Shown: positions 1 to 7,844 of the stretch, piece after piece
Position numbering within the stretch: the first letter of the stretch is position 1
Layout: the number at the start of each line of letters is the position of its first letter
Source of the DNA: Nocardia fusca NBRC 14340
Lineage (GTDB): Bacteria > Actinomycetota > Actinomycetes > Mycobacteriales > Mycobacteriaceae
NCBI RefSeq assembly: GCF_001618425.1
Contig: NZ_BDCU01000022.1
Coordinates: 124,001-188,000, forward strand
DNA: 64,000 bases
Direction of reading: 5' to 3'
Program-made: the position numbers and the translations under genes
Notes under the pieces: model-generated
Told to the model about the DNA's origin: nothing
The model's input: only the letters and a program-made list of their open reading frames with translations
Databases searched by the model: none

Positions 1-65
1 AACGTATCCGCCAACTGGAGACAGCGCTGGCGGACAACGGAATTCCCACCCCGCTCTCCCCGTGA
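1..65 (+). CDS. C-terminal end of a truncated gene
   Basis: Only the last 20 codons and a TGA stop lie inside the window. The frame is open to the left edge and ends about 100 bases before the next gene. The visible tail has a short amphipathic stretch (RIRQLETALADNG) followed by a proline-rich end, which would suit the last helix of a regulator, but nothing identifies the family. The gene starts outside the window. Confidence 0.4.
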   Translation, partial: RIRQLETALADNGIPTPLSP

Positions 66-167
66 CCGACCTGCCCGGCCGAATACTCCACGCCCCGGCC
101 CTCGCAATCACGATCCAGGGTCATCGAGAAACGTCCGCCGGGAACGCCCAGCCCATGAGAGGTTGCC

Positions 168-629
168 ATGACCGACGCCCGACCACCGTATCCGCCCTTC
201 ACCGCAGACACCGCGCTCCGGAAGGTCCAGGCCGCCGAGAACGCGTGGAACACCCGCGACCCGCAGCGCGTGGCCCTCGCCTACACACCGGACTCGGTGT
301 GGCGGAATCGCGATCAATTCGTCACCGGGCGCGACGAGATCGTCGCGTTCCTGACCGCCAAGTGGGAGCGCGAGCTGGACTACGCACTCCGCAAGAGCCT
401 GTGGAGTTTCCACGACAACCGCATCGCGGTCCGTTTCCAGTACGAGTGGCACGACACCAGCGGACAGTGGTGGCGCAGCTATGGCAACGAACTGTGGGAG
501 TTCGACGATCACGGTCTGATGCGACGCCGGGAAGCGAGCATCAACGACGTCGCGATCCCCGACTCCGAACGAAGGATCCGGGGGCCGCGAACCGAACAGG
601 AACACGGGGTGGACATTCCGCTCCACTAG
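168..629 (+). CDS. NTF2-like protein of the DUF1348 family
   Basis: A 153-residue protein that reads throughout as the DUF1348 branch of the NTF2-like (SnoaL-type) fold. It has the opening [16 protein letters not shown], the acidic helix around [13 protein letters not shown], and the late [22 protein letters not shown] block, in the order and spacing I know for this family. Length is the family's usual length. The start has a purine-rich site (GAGAGG) just upstream. NTF2-like folds bind small hydrophobic ligands or act as small enzymes; the substrate of this branch is not known to me. It has no signal peptide or membrane segment, so it should be cytosolic. Its stop overlaps, tail to tail, the stop of a decayed dehydrogenase on the other strand. 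Confidence 0.85.
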   Translation: MTDARPPYPPFTADTALRKVQAAENAWNTRDPQRVALAYTPDSVWRNRDQFVTGRDEIVAFLTAKWERELDYALRKSLWSFHDNRIAVRFQYEWHDTSGQWWRSYGNELWEFDDHGLMRRREASINDVAIPDSERRIRGPRTEQEHGVDIPLH

Positions 630-792
630 ACGGTCTTGATAGCCCCACCATCGGCCAGATAGTCCCCTGGTCAGGTTTCCGGAGACGGGGGGCCAGGAAG
701 GTGACCAGCGCCGCGGTCTCGTGTGGTTCGGTGAGCCGGCCGGTGGTGGTACCCATCCGGGAGGGGGCCTGAGCCAGGAACCGCGGCGAACT
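626..792 (-). pseudogene. Remnant of a short-chain dehydrogenase C-terminus
   Basis: Read on the minus strand, this stretch gives PRFLAQAPSRMG, then TGRLTEPHETAALVTFLA, then SPVSGNLT, then [12 protein letters not shown] and a stop. That is the usual last 50 or so residues of an SDR-family oxidoreductase (the EVA.LV.FLAS...TG...DGG..KTV block). The pieces lie in three different frames, so at least two small indels break it. Nothing upstream reads as the Rossmann core or the YxxxK active site, so only the tail survives. I infer a dead gene left by deletion and decay. Confidence 0.6.
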
Positions 793-1085
793 CTTCCGCC
801 GCTGGTTCCGCCCCCACGCTGCCCCTTCCGGCCCTCCGGCCTCCTCGTGATCGACCCCGTCCGAGCCTGTGCCGCCCGCCGCAGCCGGCTGCGAACGCCC
901 ACGACGCCGACACCAGCATGATCCGGGCGCGCAGGAGCCGAATTCCAGCTCGTCAGCCCGACGCGAAACGATGAAGCAGTCGTGATCCTGCGGCAACAGG
1001 CCCCGAACCACCCCGCGGTGGCAGAAAGGGATGACCGACCGACCTCGCCGACGGGCTTCGTGCCGGCGGCGAGATCGACACCGAA

Positions 1086-1271
1086 TCATCCGCCGAGGGC
1101 GGAACCGGCCGAGCCGAGGTCCAGAAACACCGTTTCACCGTTTGCGTCGTCCAGGCCGTCGTTATCGGTGACCACGTACAGATTGCCGTTACCCCCGACG
1201 GTGACACCCTCGACCTTCTCCTGGACGTAACCGTTGGTCGCCCGCAGATCCGGCAGTAGATCGCGGACCAC
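1086..1271 (-). pseudogene. Remnant of a phytase-like esterase C-terminus
   Basis: The minus strand encodes about 60 residues (LLPDLRATNGYVQEKVEGV, then a glycine turn and NLYVVTDNDGLDDANGET) matching the final blade of secreted 'esterase-like activity of phytase' proteins, where a KVEG..V..dG.LYVVTDNDG pattern closes the beta-propeller. A full-length protein of this family is several hundred residues with a signal peptide, and none of that is present upstream. The fragment ends with its own stop. It is most simply a relic, though a GTG could start it as a tiny ORF. Confidence 0.55.
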
Positions 1272-1339
1272 TCATCCTCATGGCTGATCCTGGGGGGATT
1301 CCCAACCCGAACGACACCGTCACCGTCGTACCCGACGAA

Positions 1340-1625
1340 GTACGGGCGAGATCGCCGCCGCTGTCGTCATCACCGCCGGTATCGTCGCCTTCGCAGTAGT
1401 CGCCTCCGCTGGCCTCGCCGCCCCCGCGGCAGCCGGCGGCGGCATCGTGGTCACCGCGGAATCGTCACCACCACCGCCGGAATCATCAAGAACGCCGTCA
1501 CCATCAGCCGGCTCCTGATCATCTTCGGCTCCGTCGTCGCAGCCGGAACCGCCTCCGGCGCCTTCACCGCCATCCCCGACCTCACCACCAACGGCATCAA
1601 CACCGCCCTCGCCTCCATCGCCGCA
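1340..1625 (+). pseudogene. Decayed upstream part of a polymorphic toxin gene
   Basis: Reading forward there is a hydrophobic Ala/Val/Gly stretch (GEIAAAVVITAGIVAFAVVA). It continues after a frame change into GIVTTTAGIIKNAVTISRLL and SVVAAGTASGAF, and then runs in frame into the toxin domain that follows. Hydrophobic segments of this kind lie just before the toxic tip in many actinobacterial polymorphic toxins. No start codon or N-terminal export domain is present, and the frame break near position 1450 makes an intact long protein impossible. Confidence 0.45.
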
Positions 1626-2006
1626 ATGAGCGTCCACATAGCCACCGACGGGGATGACAGCGCTGAGAGCGACTCGCCTCAGGAGACGACCGCCGCCTTC
1701 CCGCCACAGGAGGCAGTCGATAAAGTCCCGGACGAATGGGGTCCCGGGCGGCCCAACAGGAAGAAGGAAGGAGAACGGTGGCTCGATCCCGACAACCCTC
1801 AGGGCAACGGAGTGCGAATAGATAAGGGCGACCCCTCGAGTCCGAACCCCTCTCAGCGCGTAGACCATGTAGTCGTGCGCACGGACGGTAAGGTCCTCGG
1901 CCCTGATGGGCAACCTATTCCACCAGGAGAGTCCATTCAGCAGCACCCGGAAGCTCATATCCCGCTCAGTGAGTGGCTCGAGTGGAGGAGCTGGAATCAG
2001 CCGTGA
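1626..2006 (+). CDS. C-terminal toxin domain of a polymorphic toxin (truncated)
   Basis: A 126-residue frame whose last 95 residues form a compact domain. It has a basic stretch (WGPGRPNRKKEGERWLDPDN), a VDHVVVRTDGKV hairpin, then AHIPLSEWLEW and a closing W-N-Q-P. This looks like the tip of a polymorphic toxin, probably a nuclease of the small RNase type. That is inference from the histidines and lysines and from the immunity gene that overlaps its stop. ATG 1626 is only the first start in the surviving frame; the open frame runs further upstream, so the true protein began in sequence now decayed. No secretion signal remains, so it is unlikely to be delivered today. I could not name the exact toxin family. 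Confidence 0.55.
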   Translation: MSVHIATDGDDSAESDSPQETTAAFPPQEAVDKVPDEWGPGRPNRKKEGERWLDPDNPQGNGVRIDKGDPSSPNPSQRVDHVVVRTDGKVLGPDGQPIPPGESIQQHPEAHIPLSEWLEWRSWNQP

Positions 2007-2380
2007 GTGTCCGTTATCCAGAAATGCGTACCCAGGTATTCAGCGCTGTCAGCGCATTGGCGGATCGTGAGTACCAGCAGCGCGTTTGGATCGATCAGAT
2101 CTATCCTCACGAGAACTACTATGACGACCTCGATCTGAACATACACATCCTCTACGACGACGCATTGGTTCTCCCTGACCCGACAGCCACGCTGGGACAA
2201 GTTCTGGCAAACCGGACCGAGGTGGACACGCTCCGTTTATTGGCCGAACGCCTTGATCCGATCATCGACGAGCTAGGCGATTCGCCCGATTCTGGATACC
2301 TTTCCCACCCGGGATGGCCGTCCGTGGTGGACGCCGCCAAATCCGCTCGCGAGGTCATGAGGTCGACAGGAGACTTGTGA
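2003..2380 (+). CDS. SCO4402-family protein, putative immunity protein
   Basis: A 125-residue acidic protein with the family's block (VWIDQIYPHENYYDDLDLNIHI read in two parts: a YPHENYYDDLD core, then ILYDDALVLPDP) and the end LDPIIDELGD followed by a WP..V..A helix. This matches SCO4402-type proteins, which often sit beside polymorphic toxin genes. The GTG start at 2003 overlaps the toxin stop as GTGA, giving translational coupling and a good reason to prefer it over the ATG at 1973. I infer that it neutralises the neighbouring toxin domain. It is intact although the toxin is truncated, as expected if a lost donor or rival toxin keeps it useful. Confidence 0.75.
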   Translation: MSVRYPEMRTQVFSAVSALADREYQQRVWIDQIYPHENYYDDLDLNIHILYDDALVLPDPTATLGQVLANRTEVDTLRLLAERLDPIIDELGDSPDSGYLSHPGWPSVVDAAKSAREVMRSTGDL

Positions 2381-2718
2381 CTACTTTGCGGACCGCCTCG
2401 CTACCCCGCCACAGTGGCGGCGGCACGCCCACCGCGGAATCTGATTGGCATACATTCCCGTCACCCACACCGCCTCTGTGCGCGAACGGCTATCGATCCA
2501 CTGGACTCGACGAGATATTCGCTGAGCGCGGATCGTCTGCGTCCTCCTTCATCTCAACAGCACGCGGTCGCGCCTGGAGTATCGGCATCGTCTGGCCTCG
2601 ACCTCGACCCCGAATTCCGTGACGAGCTCCGGTCGGGGCAGACCTGGACCGAACAGCAGCGCCCGGCCCGGGTAGGCCATACTCGAACCGTCGTGGTCGT
2701 GACCGAAAGTAGGGGGAT
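2381..2718 (+). other. Gene-poor stretch with a possible TetR relic
   Basis: No convincing gene fills these 338 bases. Around 2483-2600 one forward frame reads NGYRSTGLDEIFAERGSSASSF, which loosely echoes the helix-turn-helix of a TetR protein (GY..TGLdeI....G.s.gS.y), but it runs on into unrelated sequence and lacks the ligand domain. I treat it as a possible decayed regulator. Confidence 0.25.
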
Positions 2719-3189
2719 GTGAAGCTAGCAGAGGCTCTGTCGTTGCGTGCGGACGCGGTGCGCCGTATCGAACAACTGCGCGCCCGAATCGTGAGCAGCG
2801 CCCGATTCCAGGAGGGCGAGGAGCCCGCCGAGGACGCGACGGCACTGCTCGGCGAAGCCGGCGAGGTACTCGAGGAGTACGAAACACTGATCCGACGCAT
2901 CAACCGCACCAACGCTGCCACGAATATCGGCGCGGACGGCACCCTGACCGACGCACTCGCCCGCCGAGACGCGTTGCGGCTACGGCATTCGGTGATCACC
3001 GACGCTGCCGACGCGGCCGCGGGCAAGAACCGGGGCGGCTATGCCCGACAGCTCCGCTCGGAGTTGAAGATCCTGTCCGCACTGCCGGTCGCCGAACTCC
3101 GCGCGCAGGCCGACGGGCTCGCCACGCAACTTCGTGAACTGGATGTGCGGATCCAGCGTGCCAATTGGGAGGTCGACCTCCTGGATTGA
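2719..3189 (+). CDS. DIP1984 family protein
   Basis: A 156-residue, strongly helical, charged protein. It opens with a leucine/alanine helix (KLAEALSLRADAVRRIEQL), continues with an acidic E..EDATALLGEAGEVLEEYE helix, and keeps the INRTNAAT, LTDALARRDALRLRH and LDVRIQRANWEVDLL segments that mark the DIP1984 family. Length fits the family exactly. Biochemical function is unknown to me; the fold is predicted to be an antiparallel coiled coil. The GTG start follows a GGGGGA tract at a suitable distance. It stands alone, with no partner gene overlapping it. Confidence 0.8.
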   Translation: MKLAEALSLRADAVRRIEQLRARIVSSARFQEGEEPAEDATALLGEAGEVLEEYETLIRRINRTNAATNIGADGTLTDALARRDALRLRHSVITDAADAAAGKNRGGYARQLRSELKILSALPVAELRAQADGLATQLRELDVRIQRANWEVDLLD

Positions 3190-3623
3190 TCACAGCAGTG
3201 GAGCAGGTAGCCGGCACGGAGGCGCGCACCGACCCGCTGGACCGACGGGCAATCGGTCACCTCCTGGCGCACGAAGGGCAGTGCGAGGGGTTCGACTCCC
3301 CCACTCACATCGCAGCCCAGCAACGCGCACAGGTGAGAGCGCACAGCGCACAACACACAACCGGGTGCGGATCCATCACGGTGAGGGCGGGTACGGGGTA
3401 CTCCACGCATATTTCCGCGCCGACCGCAGCGTTTCCCACCGGCCCGAGCAGTTTCGTGCCGGTGACGGCCACCGATACCGGGCCCCAGGCAACCGAGCGC
3501 GCGGGTATTCGAATGCGGCGAAACCTTGAAGCGGCCGCCTGATCGAACACCTCGTACGGTCGCGTGCCTCAGGAGCAGTCGGTAAGGCCGGGTGGCCGAG
3601 GGAAGGATCCGATTCGAGGCCCG
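3190..3623. other. Gene-poor stretch, no supported gene
   Basis: Open frames exist on both strands (a 125-codon one forward, an 81-codon one reverse at 3305-3550), but neither has a clear ribosome site or recognisable motif, and they lie over each other. A sequence at about 3290-3315 resembles a tRNA T-arm but no tRNA can be folded around it. I see no terminator or repeat. Confidence 0.4.
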
Positions 3624-4274
3624 CTATCGGCGCGTTTCCGGCCGACTTGGCCCCGCATTCGTACCGTGGTCGGTAAGCAACCCCCGCGCGATGACGTCGG
3701 TGGCGGTGCGCAGCAGTTCACGGAGTTCGGGGGCAGAGCGGTGCAGGTCGTCGGGGCGCCAGCCGAGGCTGATGATGCCGTTCCAAGACGCCCACAGCAC
3801 CGTGGCCACCGCGTCCGGGTCCACCTCGCGGATGCTGCCTGCGGCCACCCCGAGGCGCACCGCTTCGACCAGGCGCCGGTTCTGTTCGTTCACCGATTCG
3901 GCCAGCCGTTGCGCCATATCCTTGCCGGCGGCGTATCGGCCGGGAGAGGCCGGGAACGCGAGCATGCGGAAGTACTCCGGATGGGCCAGATAGAACTCGA
4001 GGTATTCCTCCGCGGCCGAGTAGAGCTGTTCGATCGGGTTGCGCTCGGGGGTGTAGGCGCGGTCCATAAAGGTGCGGTCGATGGCGAGCGCTCGTTCGAC
4101 GACAGCCGCGTGCAGTCCAGATTTGGAGCCGAAGTGGTTGTAGATCGAGCCGACCGCGACACCCGCGCGGGCGGCGATCTCCTCGACCGTCACTAGTTCG
4201 GCCTCCTGCTCGGCGAACACCTCCTCGGCGGCGCGCAGCAAGGCGTCGACAGTGCGCTGCTTCCGTGGATCCAT
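3624..4274 (-). CDS. TetR-family regulator of the amine-oxidase operon
   Basis: A 216-residue TetR/AcrR repressor. The N-terminal helix-turn-helix is clear (VTVEEIAARAGVAVGSIYNHFGSKSGL, given as AARAGVAVGSIYNHF), followed by an all-helical ligand domain with the W-A-S-W-N-G-I helix common in such proteins. The ATG at 4274 is chosen because an AAGGGG site lies just upstream and it begins MDPRKQRTVDALL at the normal distance from the DNA-binding helix; the longer frame would run over the operators. It is divergent from the flavin amine oxidase, and two near-identical palindromes lie between them, so I infer it represses both itself and the operon at 4430-7683. Confidence 0.9.
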   Translation of the reverse strand: MDPRKQRTVDALLRAAEEVFAEQEAELVTVEEIAARAGVAVGSIYNHFGSKSGLHAAVVERALAIDRTFMDRAYTPERNPIEQLYSAAEEYLEFYLAHPEYFRMLAFPASPGRYAAGKDMAQRLAESVNEQNRRLVEAVRLGVAAGSIREVDPDAVATVLWASWNGIISLGWRPDDLHRSAPELRELLRTATDVIARGLLTDHGTNAGPSRPETRR

Positions 4275-4282
4275 GACCCCTT

Positions 4283-4298
4283 CTTGTAATCGTTGCAA
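4283..4298. promoter_or_regulatory. TetR operator candidate, proximal copy
   Basis: CTTGTAATCGTTGCAA, an imperfect inverted repeat that shares the CTTGTAA and TTGCAA half sites with the copy at 4333-4355. It lies 8 bases upstream of the regulator start, where binding would block its own expression. Confidence 0.6.
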
Positions 4299-4332
4299 AA
4301 TCTTCGCGGCAACTGCTACCGTACTCTCCATA

Positions 4333-4355
4333 CTTCTTGTAAGCATTGCAAGAAG
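4333..4355. promoter_or_regulatory. TetR operator candidate, distal copy
   Basis: A 23-base inverted repeat with arms CTTCTTGTAA and TTGCAAGAAG around the spacer GCA; only one base pair is mismatched. It lies between the divergent TetR gene and the amine-oxidase operon and shares its core with the copy at 4283-4298. Confidence 0.7.
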
Positions 4356-4429
4356 TTGCTCCGCGCCGGTAGCGGGAGCGCCGACCTGCCGTAACCACTC
4401 GAGTCGTCACGACCGATCAGGAGAACAGC

Positions 4430-5788
4430 ATGGAGTGCGATGTCGTCGTCGTGGGTGCGGGAATAGCGGGTCTGGTTGCGGCCGAACGACTGTCCCGGGC
4501 CGGGTGTTCGGTCCGCGTACTGGAGGCGAGGGACCGGGTCGGCGGCCGGACGCTGAACGCCGATATCGGGGGCGGCAAGATCGTGGAAGTCGGCGGGCAG
4601 TTCATCGGCCCCGGTCAGCACACGATCGGGCGGATCGTCACCGAACTCGGCCTGGCAACCTTCGGCACCCACAACGAGGGCGCACACCTGCTGGAACTCG
4701 GTGACGCCGTGCGCCGATGGCGCCGGATCGTGCCGTGGTCGGGACCGGTCGCGTCGTGGTCGTTCGTCCGGTCGCGCCGGGCACTCAACCGGCTGGCCCG
4801 TACGGTGCCGCCGGAAGCGCCCTGGTCGGCCGCTGACGCCGCTCGATGGGACAGCGAGACCTTGGCGTCCTGGATGCGACGGAATACGAAATCGGCTACC
4901 GCGCGGGCGTTGCTGGGCACGGTAGTGCGAGCGGTATGGTCGGCCGAGCCCGAGGAATTGTCGCTACTGCACGCCCTGGCCTACATCAGCGCCGGTGGCA
5001 CGCTGCAGCGATTGGCCGAAACCCGCAGCGGCGCCCAGCAGGACCGGATCGTCGGCGGATCGCAGCTCATCGCCCAGCGGCTGGCGGAACGGCTGCCGAC
5101 CCCGCCACTTCTGGGCAGGCCCGTCCGGAGTATCACCCAATCGGCGGCCGAGGTCGTCACCCACACGGACACAGTCTCGGTGAGGTCCGGGTACGTCATC
5201 GTGGCGTTACCGCCGATGCCGGCCGCGCGCGTCGACTTCCGGCCGGCGATGCCCGCGGGCCGTGAACAGTTGCTGGCACGGATGCCGCAGGGCGCTACCT
5301 TCAAATATCTCGCGATATACGACGAACCGTTCTGGCGCCGCGACGGGTTGTCCGGTCAGGTCGCCAGCGACCGCGGTCCGGTCGGCGCCGTCTTCGACAA
5401 CTCACCGCCGGACGCAACGCCGGGGGTACTGCTGGGGTTCGTGGTCGGCCGGCACGCGCACCGACTCCTGCGGTGGTCCGAAGCCGAGCGTGCACAGGCG
5501 GTCCGGGATTGCCTCGGCCGCTGGTTCGGCCCCCGGGCGGCCCGCCCACGGCAGCTGATCGGTACCTCCTGGACCGAGGACCCGTGGACCCGCGGCTGCT
5601 ACTGCGGATATATGGTGCCGGGCGCGTGGACGTCGTACGGGCCCTGGCTACGACAGCCGCACGGACGGGTGCACTGGGCCGGCTCGGAGACCGCGACCCA
5701 CTGGTACGGGTCGATGGACGGCGCCGCCAGTTCAGGGGAACGGCCCGCCGACGCGATACTCGCCGAGATCGGGGCGAGTGCGGCATGA
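4430..5788 (+). CDS. Flavin monoamine oxidase
   Basis: A 452-residue FAD enzyme of the monoamine-oxidase family, which oxidises primary or secondary amines to imines with O2. The Rossmann motif VVVGAGIAGLVAAE starts at residue 5, and EARDRVGGRT follows near residue 31. The C-terminal block HWAGSETATHWYGSMDGA matches the animal MAO end almost word for word. The GCYCGYMVPG segment near residue 389 holds cysteine at the place where MAO-A and MAO-B bind FAD covalently, so a covalent flavin is likely here too. There is no membrane anchor. It is the first gene of a run in which each start overlaps the previous stop, so the next five proteins should be made together with it. The amine substrate cannot be read from sequence. 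Confidence 0.9.
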   Translation: MECDVVVVGAGIAGLVAAERLSRAGCSVRVLEARDRVGGRTLNADIGGGKIVEVGGQFIGPGQHTIGRIVTELGLATFGTHNEGAHLLELGDAVRRWRRIVPWSGPVASWSFVRSRRALNRLARTVPPEAPWSAADAARWDSETLASWMRRNTKSATARALLGTVVRAVWSAEPEELSLLHALAYISAGGTLQRLAETRSGAQQDRIVGGSQLIAQRLAERLPTPPLLGRPVRSITQSAAEVVTHTDTVSVRSGYVIVALPPMPAARVDFRPAMPAGREQLLARMPQGATFKYLAIYDEPFWRRDGLSGQVASDRGPVGAVFDNSPPDATPGVLLGFVVGRHAHRLLRWSEAERAQAVRDCLGRWFGPRAARPRQLIGTSWTEDPWTRGCYCGYMVPGAWTSYGPWLRQPHGRVHWAGSETATHWYGSMDGAASSGERPADAILAEIGASAA

Positions 5789-6171
5789 CCCGATGGCAAT
5801 GGCACATCGTTCTACTCGGCGCGGGCGGCACCTTCACGCTGCTCGGGCTGTGGGCCGCGCTCCTACCCACCGATTTCCTGTCGGTGGTGGCGAACTACGG
5901 TCCGCCCAACACCCATCTGGCGCGGGATTTCGCCGCCTGCGCCCTCACCTTCGGGTTCGCGTTGCTGGTGGCCGACCGCCGCCCCGGCTGGCGGACACCG
6001 GCACTGACCGTCACCGCGGTCTGGAACGGTGCCCACACAGTGTCGCACCTGGTCGACATCGGGCAGGCCACCCCTTATTTCGTAGGCCCGCTGGAAGCGG
6101 TCCTGCTACTCGCTACCACCGTCGTATTCGCAGCGCTGGCCCGGGTCAGCGCCTCGAGAGGACACCGATGA
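5785..6171 (+). CDS. Small four-helix membrane protein
   Basis: A 128-residue integral membrane protein. Four hydrophobic segments are visible, at about residues 6-26, 47-63, 70-87 and 98-118, with conserved-looking N-Y-G-P, RDF and W-N-G-A-H-T-V-S-H-L sequences between them. The last resembles small DoxX-like or DUF4267-like membrane proteins, but I cannot assign the family firmly. The ATG overlaps the amine oxidase stop as ATGA. The histidine pair in the third segment could bind a cofactor or metal; this is speculation. The longer frame that begins at 5473 is antisense-like filler and is not used. Confidence 0.7.
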   Translation: MTRWQWHIVLLGAGGTFTLLGLWAALLPTDFLSVVANYGPPNTHLARDFAACALTFGFALLVADRRPGWRTPALTVTAVWNGAHTVSHLVDIGQATPYFVGPLEAVLLLATTVVFAALARVSASRGHR

Positions 6172-6599
6172 CAGTCGACATCTTCGACCAGAGCGAACTC
6201 GCCGCGGAATACGGTGCCGCGTGGAATGCGCACGATCTGCGCGCCATCATGGCCCTGCACACCGCGGATTCCACCTTTCGTCTCCAGTTACTCGACGCGC
6301 CCCTCGCGGTGGGGCACGACCAGGTGCGCGGTGCCTTCGCCGGTCTGCTGTCGACCTGGCCCGATATCCACTTCGATACCGAGACCAGGCAATACGGTCC
6401 GGGGTTTCTGGCGCAGCGCTACCGGGCGACCGCGACGCTGGCCGCACCGCTTACCCTCGGGCGGCTGACCGTCGAACCCAACGACACCCCGGTCTCCTTC
6501 GCCGGGCTCGACATCATCACCTTCCGGACGGGCCTGGTGCACACCAAAGAGACCTATCTCGATATCGCCGAGATCATGGCTCGGCTGGGGGCGTTGTGA
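6168..6599 (+). CDS. SnoaL/NTF2-like protein
   Basis: A 143-residue protein of the NTF2-like fold. It has the opening helix SELAAEYGAAWNAHDLRAIMALHTADSTF (its core AAWNAHDLRAIMALHT is the SnoaL hallmark), a glycine-H-D-Q-V-R turn, the TWPDIHFDTE strand, and a C-terminal half of beta strands. These folds act as small cyclases, isomerases or ligand binders. The start overlaps the previous stop (ATGA). A second NTF2-like protein follows at once, so the pair may form a heterodimer acting on the imine or aldehyde released by the amine oxidase; that role is inference. Confidence 0.75.
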   Translation: MTVDIFDQSELAAEYGAAWNAHDLRAIMALHTADSTFRLQLLDAPLAVGHDQVRGAFAGLLSTWPDIHFDTETRQYGPGFLAQRYRATATLAAPLTLGRLTVEPNDTPVSFAGLDIITFRTGLVHTKETYLDIAEIMARLGAL

Positions 6600-7063
6600 C
6601 CACCGAGCGGGATCCGGTACACGAGCGGATCGTCGAGGCATTCGCCGCGGGCTGGGCCGATATCGACAGCCGCGCACTCGACGACATCATGGCCGACGAG
6701 GTCGTACTCGTGCAGCCGATGATTCCGACCTGTCACGGCAAACGGCAGTGGTGGGCACATGTGGAGGCTTTACAGACCTTCGCCGCCGACCTGCGCAGTG
6801 ACGTGCTCTCCTGGTCCGGCGCGGCGAATAAGCTCTACATCGAGCACCGGCTCAGCGCCGTCATCGGTGGGCGCACGGTGGTGATCGACGCCGTGGACAG
6901 CTTCGAGATCGACGACGCCGGTCGAATCGTGCGACGCACAGCGTATTTCGACCCCGCCCGTCTCATGTGGGCGGTTCTCACGACTCCGTCGATCTGGGTG
7001 CGCTGGTGGCGCTCGAATCTGCGGCCGAGCTTCGCACCGCCGGCCGGAAACGGTGTGCGGTGA
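6596..7063 (+). CDS. NTF2-like protein, second copy in operon
   Basis: A 155-residue protein starting at GTG, overlapping the previous stop as GTGA. The helix RIVEAFAAGWADIDSRALDDIMADEVVLVQP, seen in its core AAGWADIDSRALDDIMADE, and the later DAVDSFEIDDAGRIVRRTAYFDP strand pair are typical of SnoaL-like domains (a body ending in F.FD..GRI...r.Y.D). The last 30 residues (W-V-R-W-W-R-S-N, proline-rich) are an unusual tail that might touch the membrane protein two genes upstream. Function unknown; see the previous gene for context. Confidence 0.75.
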   Translation: MTTERDPVHERIVEAFAAGWADIDSRALDDIMADEVVLVQPMIPTCHGKRQWWAHVEALQTFAADLRSDVLSWSGAANKLYIEHRLSAVIGGRTVVIDAVDSFEIDDAGRIVRRTAYFDPARLMWAVLTTPSIWVRWWRSNLRPSFAPPAGNGVR

Positions 7064-7350
7064 ACGACGAAGTCAACGAACGCGTGCGGGAGGTGATCGC
7101 CGATATCCCGCGCGGTCGCGTGCTCACCTACGGGGATGTCGCTGCGCGCGCCGGAGTCACCTCGGCGCGGATCGTCGGCCGGATCCTCGCCACCGACGGC
7201 GCCGACCTGCCCTGGCAACGGGTGCTGCGCGCGGACGGAACCTGCGCAGCACATCTGGCGGAGCGGCAACTGTCCCGGCTGCGCGCGGAGGGGGTCACGG
7301 TGACATCGGGCCGGATCGATCTACGGCGGTACCGGTGGAAGGAAACGTGA
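7060..7350 (+). CDS. Alkyltransferase-like protein (ATL, MGMT fold)
   Basis: A 96-residue protein with the C-terminal fold of O6-alkylguanine-DNA methyltransferase: VREVIADIPRGRVLTYGDVAARAG, shortened core IPRGRVLTYGDVAARAG, then VGRILA and LPWQRVLRADG. Methyltransferases carry P-C-H-R-V at the active site; here residue 52 is tryptophan (P-W-Q-R-V), which is the mark of alkyltransferase-like proteins. These cannot accept the alkyl group but flip out O6-alkylguanine and hand it to nucleotide excision repair. The start overlaps the previous stop (GTGA), so it belongs to the amine-oxidase operon. Its presence may protect DNA from alkylating or aldehyde by-products, which is inference. Confidence 0.9.
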   Translation: MNDEVNERVREVIADIPRGRVLTYGDVAARAGVTSARIVGRILATDGADLPWQRVLRADGTCAAHLAERQLSRLRAEGVTVTSGRIDLRRYRWKET

Positions 7351-7683
7351 ATGTACTGGAGATCGTCGCAGCCGGAGCACCGCAACGAACTTCCGGCACG
7401 TCCGCTGGGACACCCGCCCGCTCTGCTGGACCGCGGGCCCCGGCAGGTCACCGGTCGCGGAGAACGTCTCACCGAAATCGACGGCTGGCAAGCGATATGG
7501 CGGGTCGACGGCCACTCGATCCGAATAGTCGCACTGCGCAGCGCGTTCGACGCATCGGCCACCGCCCCGTTCCCCTCGGCGCATCCGCCCGACCTCGCCG
7601 ATATGCGTGAGCGGTTCCCGGAACTGTCGCTGCTGTGGGATGCGATCCGGCACGAGTACTGGCGGCGTTTCCTTCCGTCCTGA
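7351..7683 (+). CDS. Hypothetical protein, end of amine-oxidase operon
   Basis: A 110-residue frame whose ATG directly follows the ATL stop. The composition is protein-like in its second half (EIDGWQAIWRVDGHSIRIVAL, then RERFPELSLLWDAIRHEYW), with a predicted beta hairpin and a C-terminal amphipathic helix. The first 35 residues are arginine/proline-rich and less convincing. No domain is recognised, and there is no signal peptide or membrane segment. The tight junction with the upstream gene argues that it is translated. Confidence 0.5.
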   Translation: MYWRSSQPEHRNELPARPLGHPPALLDRGPRQVTGRGERLTEIDGWQAIWRVDGHSIRIVALRSAFDASATAPFPSAHPPDLADMRERFPELSLLWDAIRHEYWRRFLPS

Positions 7684-7844
7684 AAGCGCACCGGTCACGG
7701 ATACGGTTCGGCGCCCGGCGGTGACGATGCTTTCGTGGACAAAATGCTGGTGCTGGTGAACGGCCCGAATCGCCCGGGTGGCCGCCAAGCCCGCCTTCGA
7801 TACCTGCCCGCTACACGGCGGGTAGGGGCGCGGGAAACCTCGGA

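Noticed and set aside
3286..3320. tRNA-like T-arm (GGGGTTCGACTCCCC)
   Set aside because: No acceptor, D or anticodon arm can be folded upstream, and one T-stem pair is mismatched; likely chance in GC-rich DNA.
3305..3550. 81-codon minus-strand frame
   Set aside because: Some protein-like wording but no ribosome site, motif or neighbour support.
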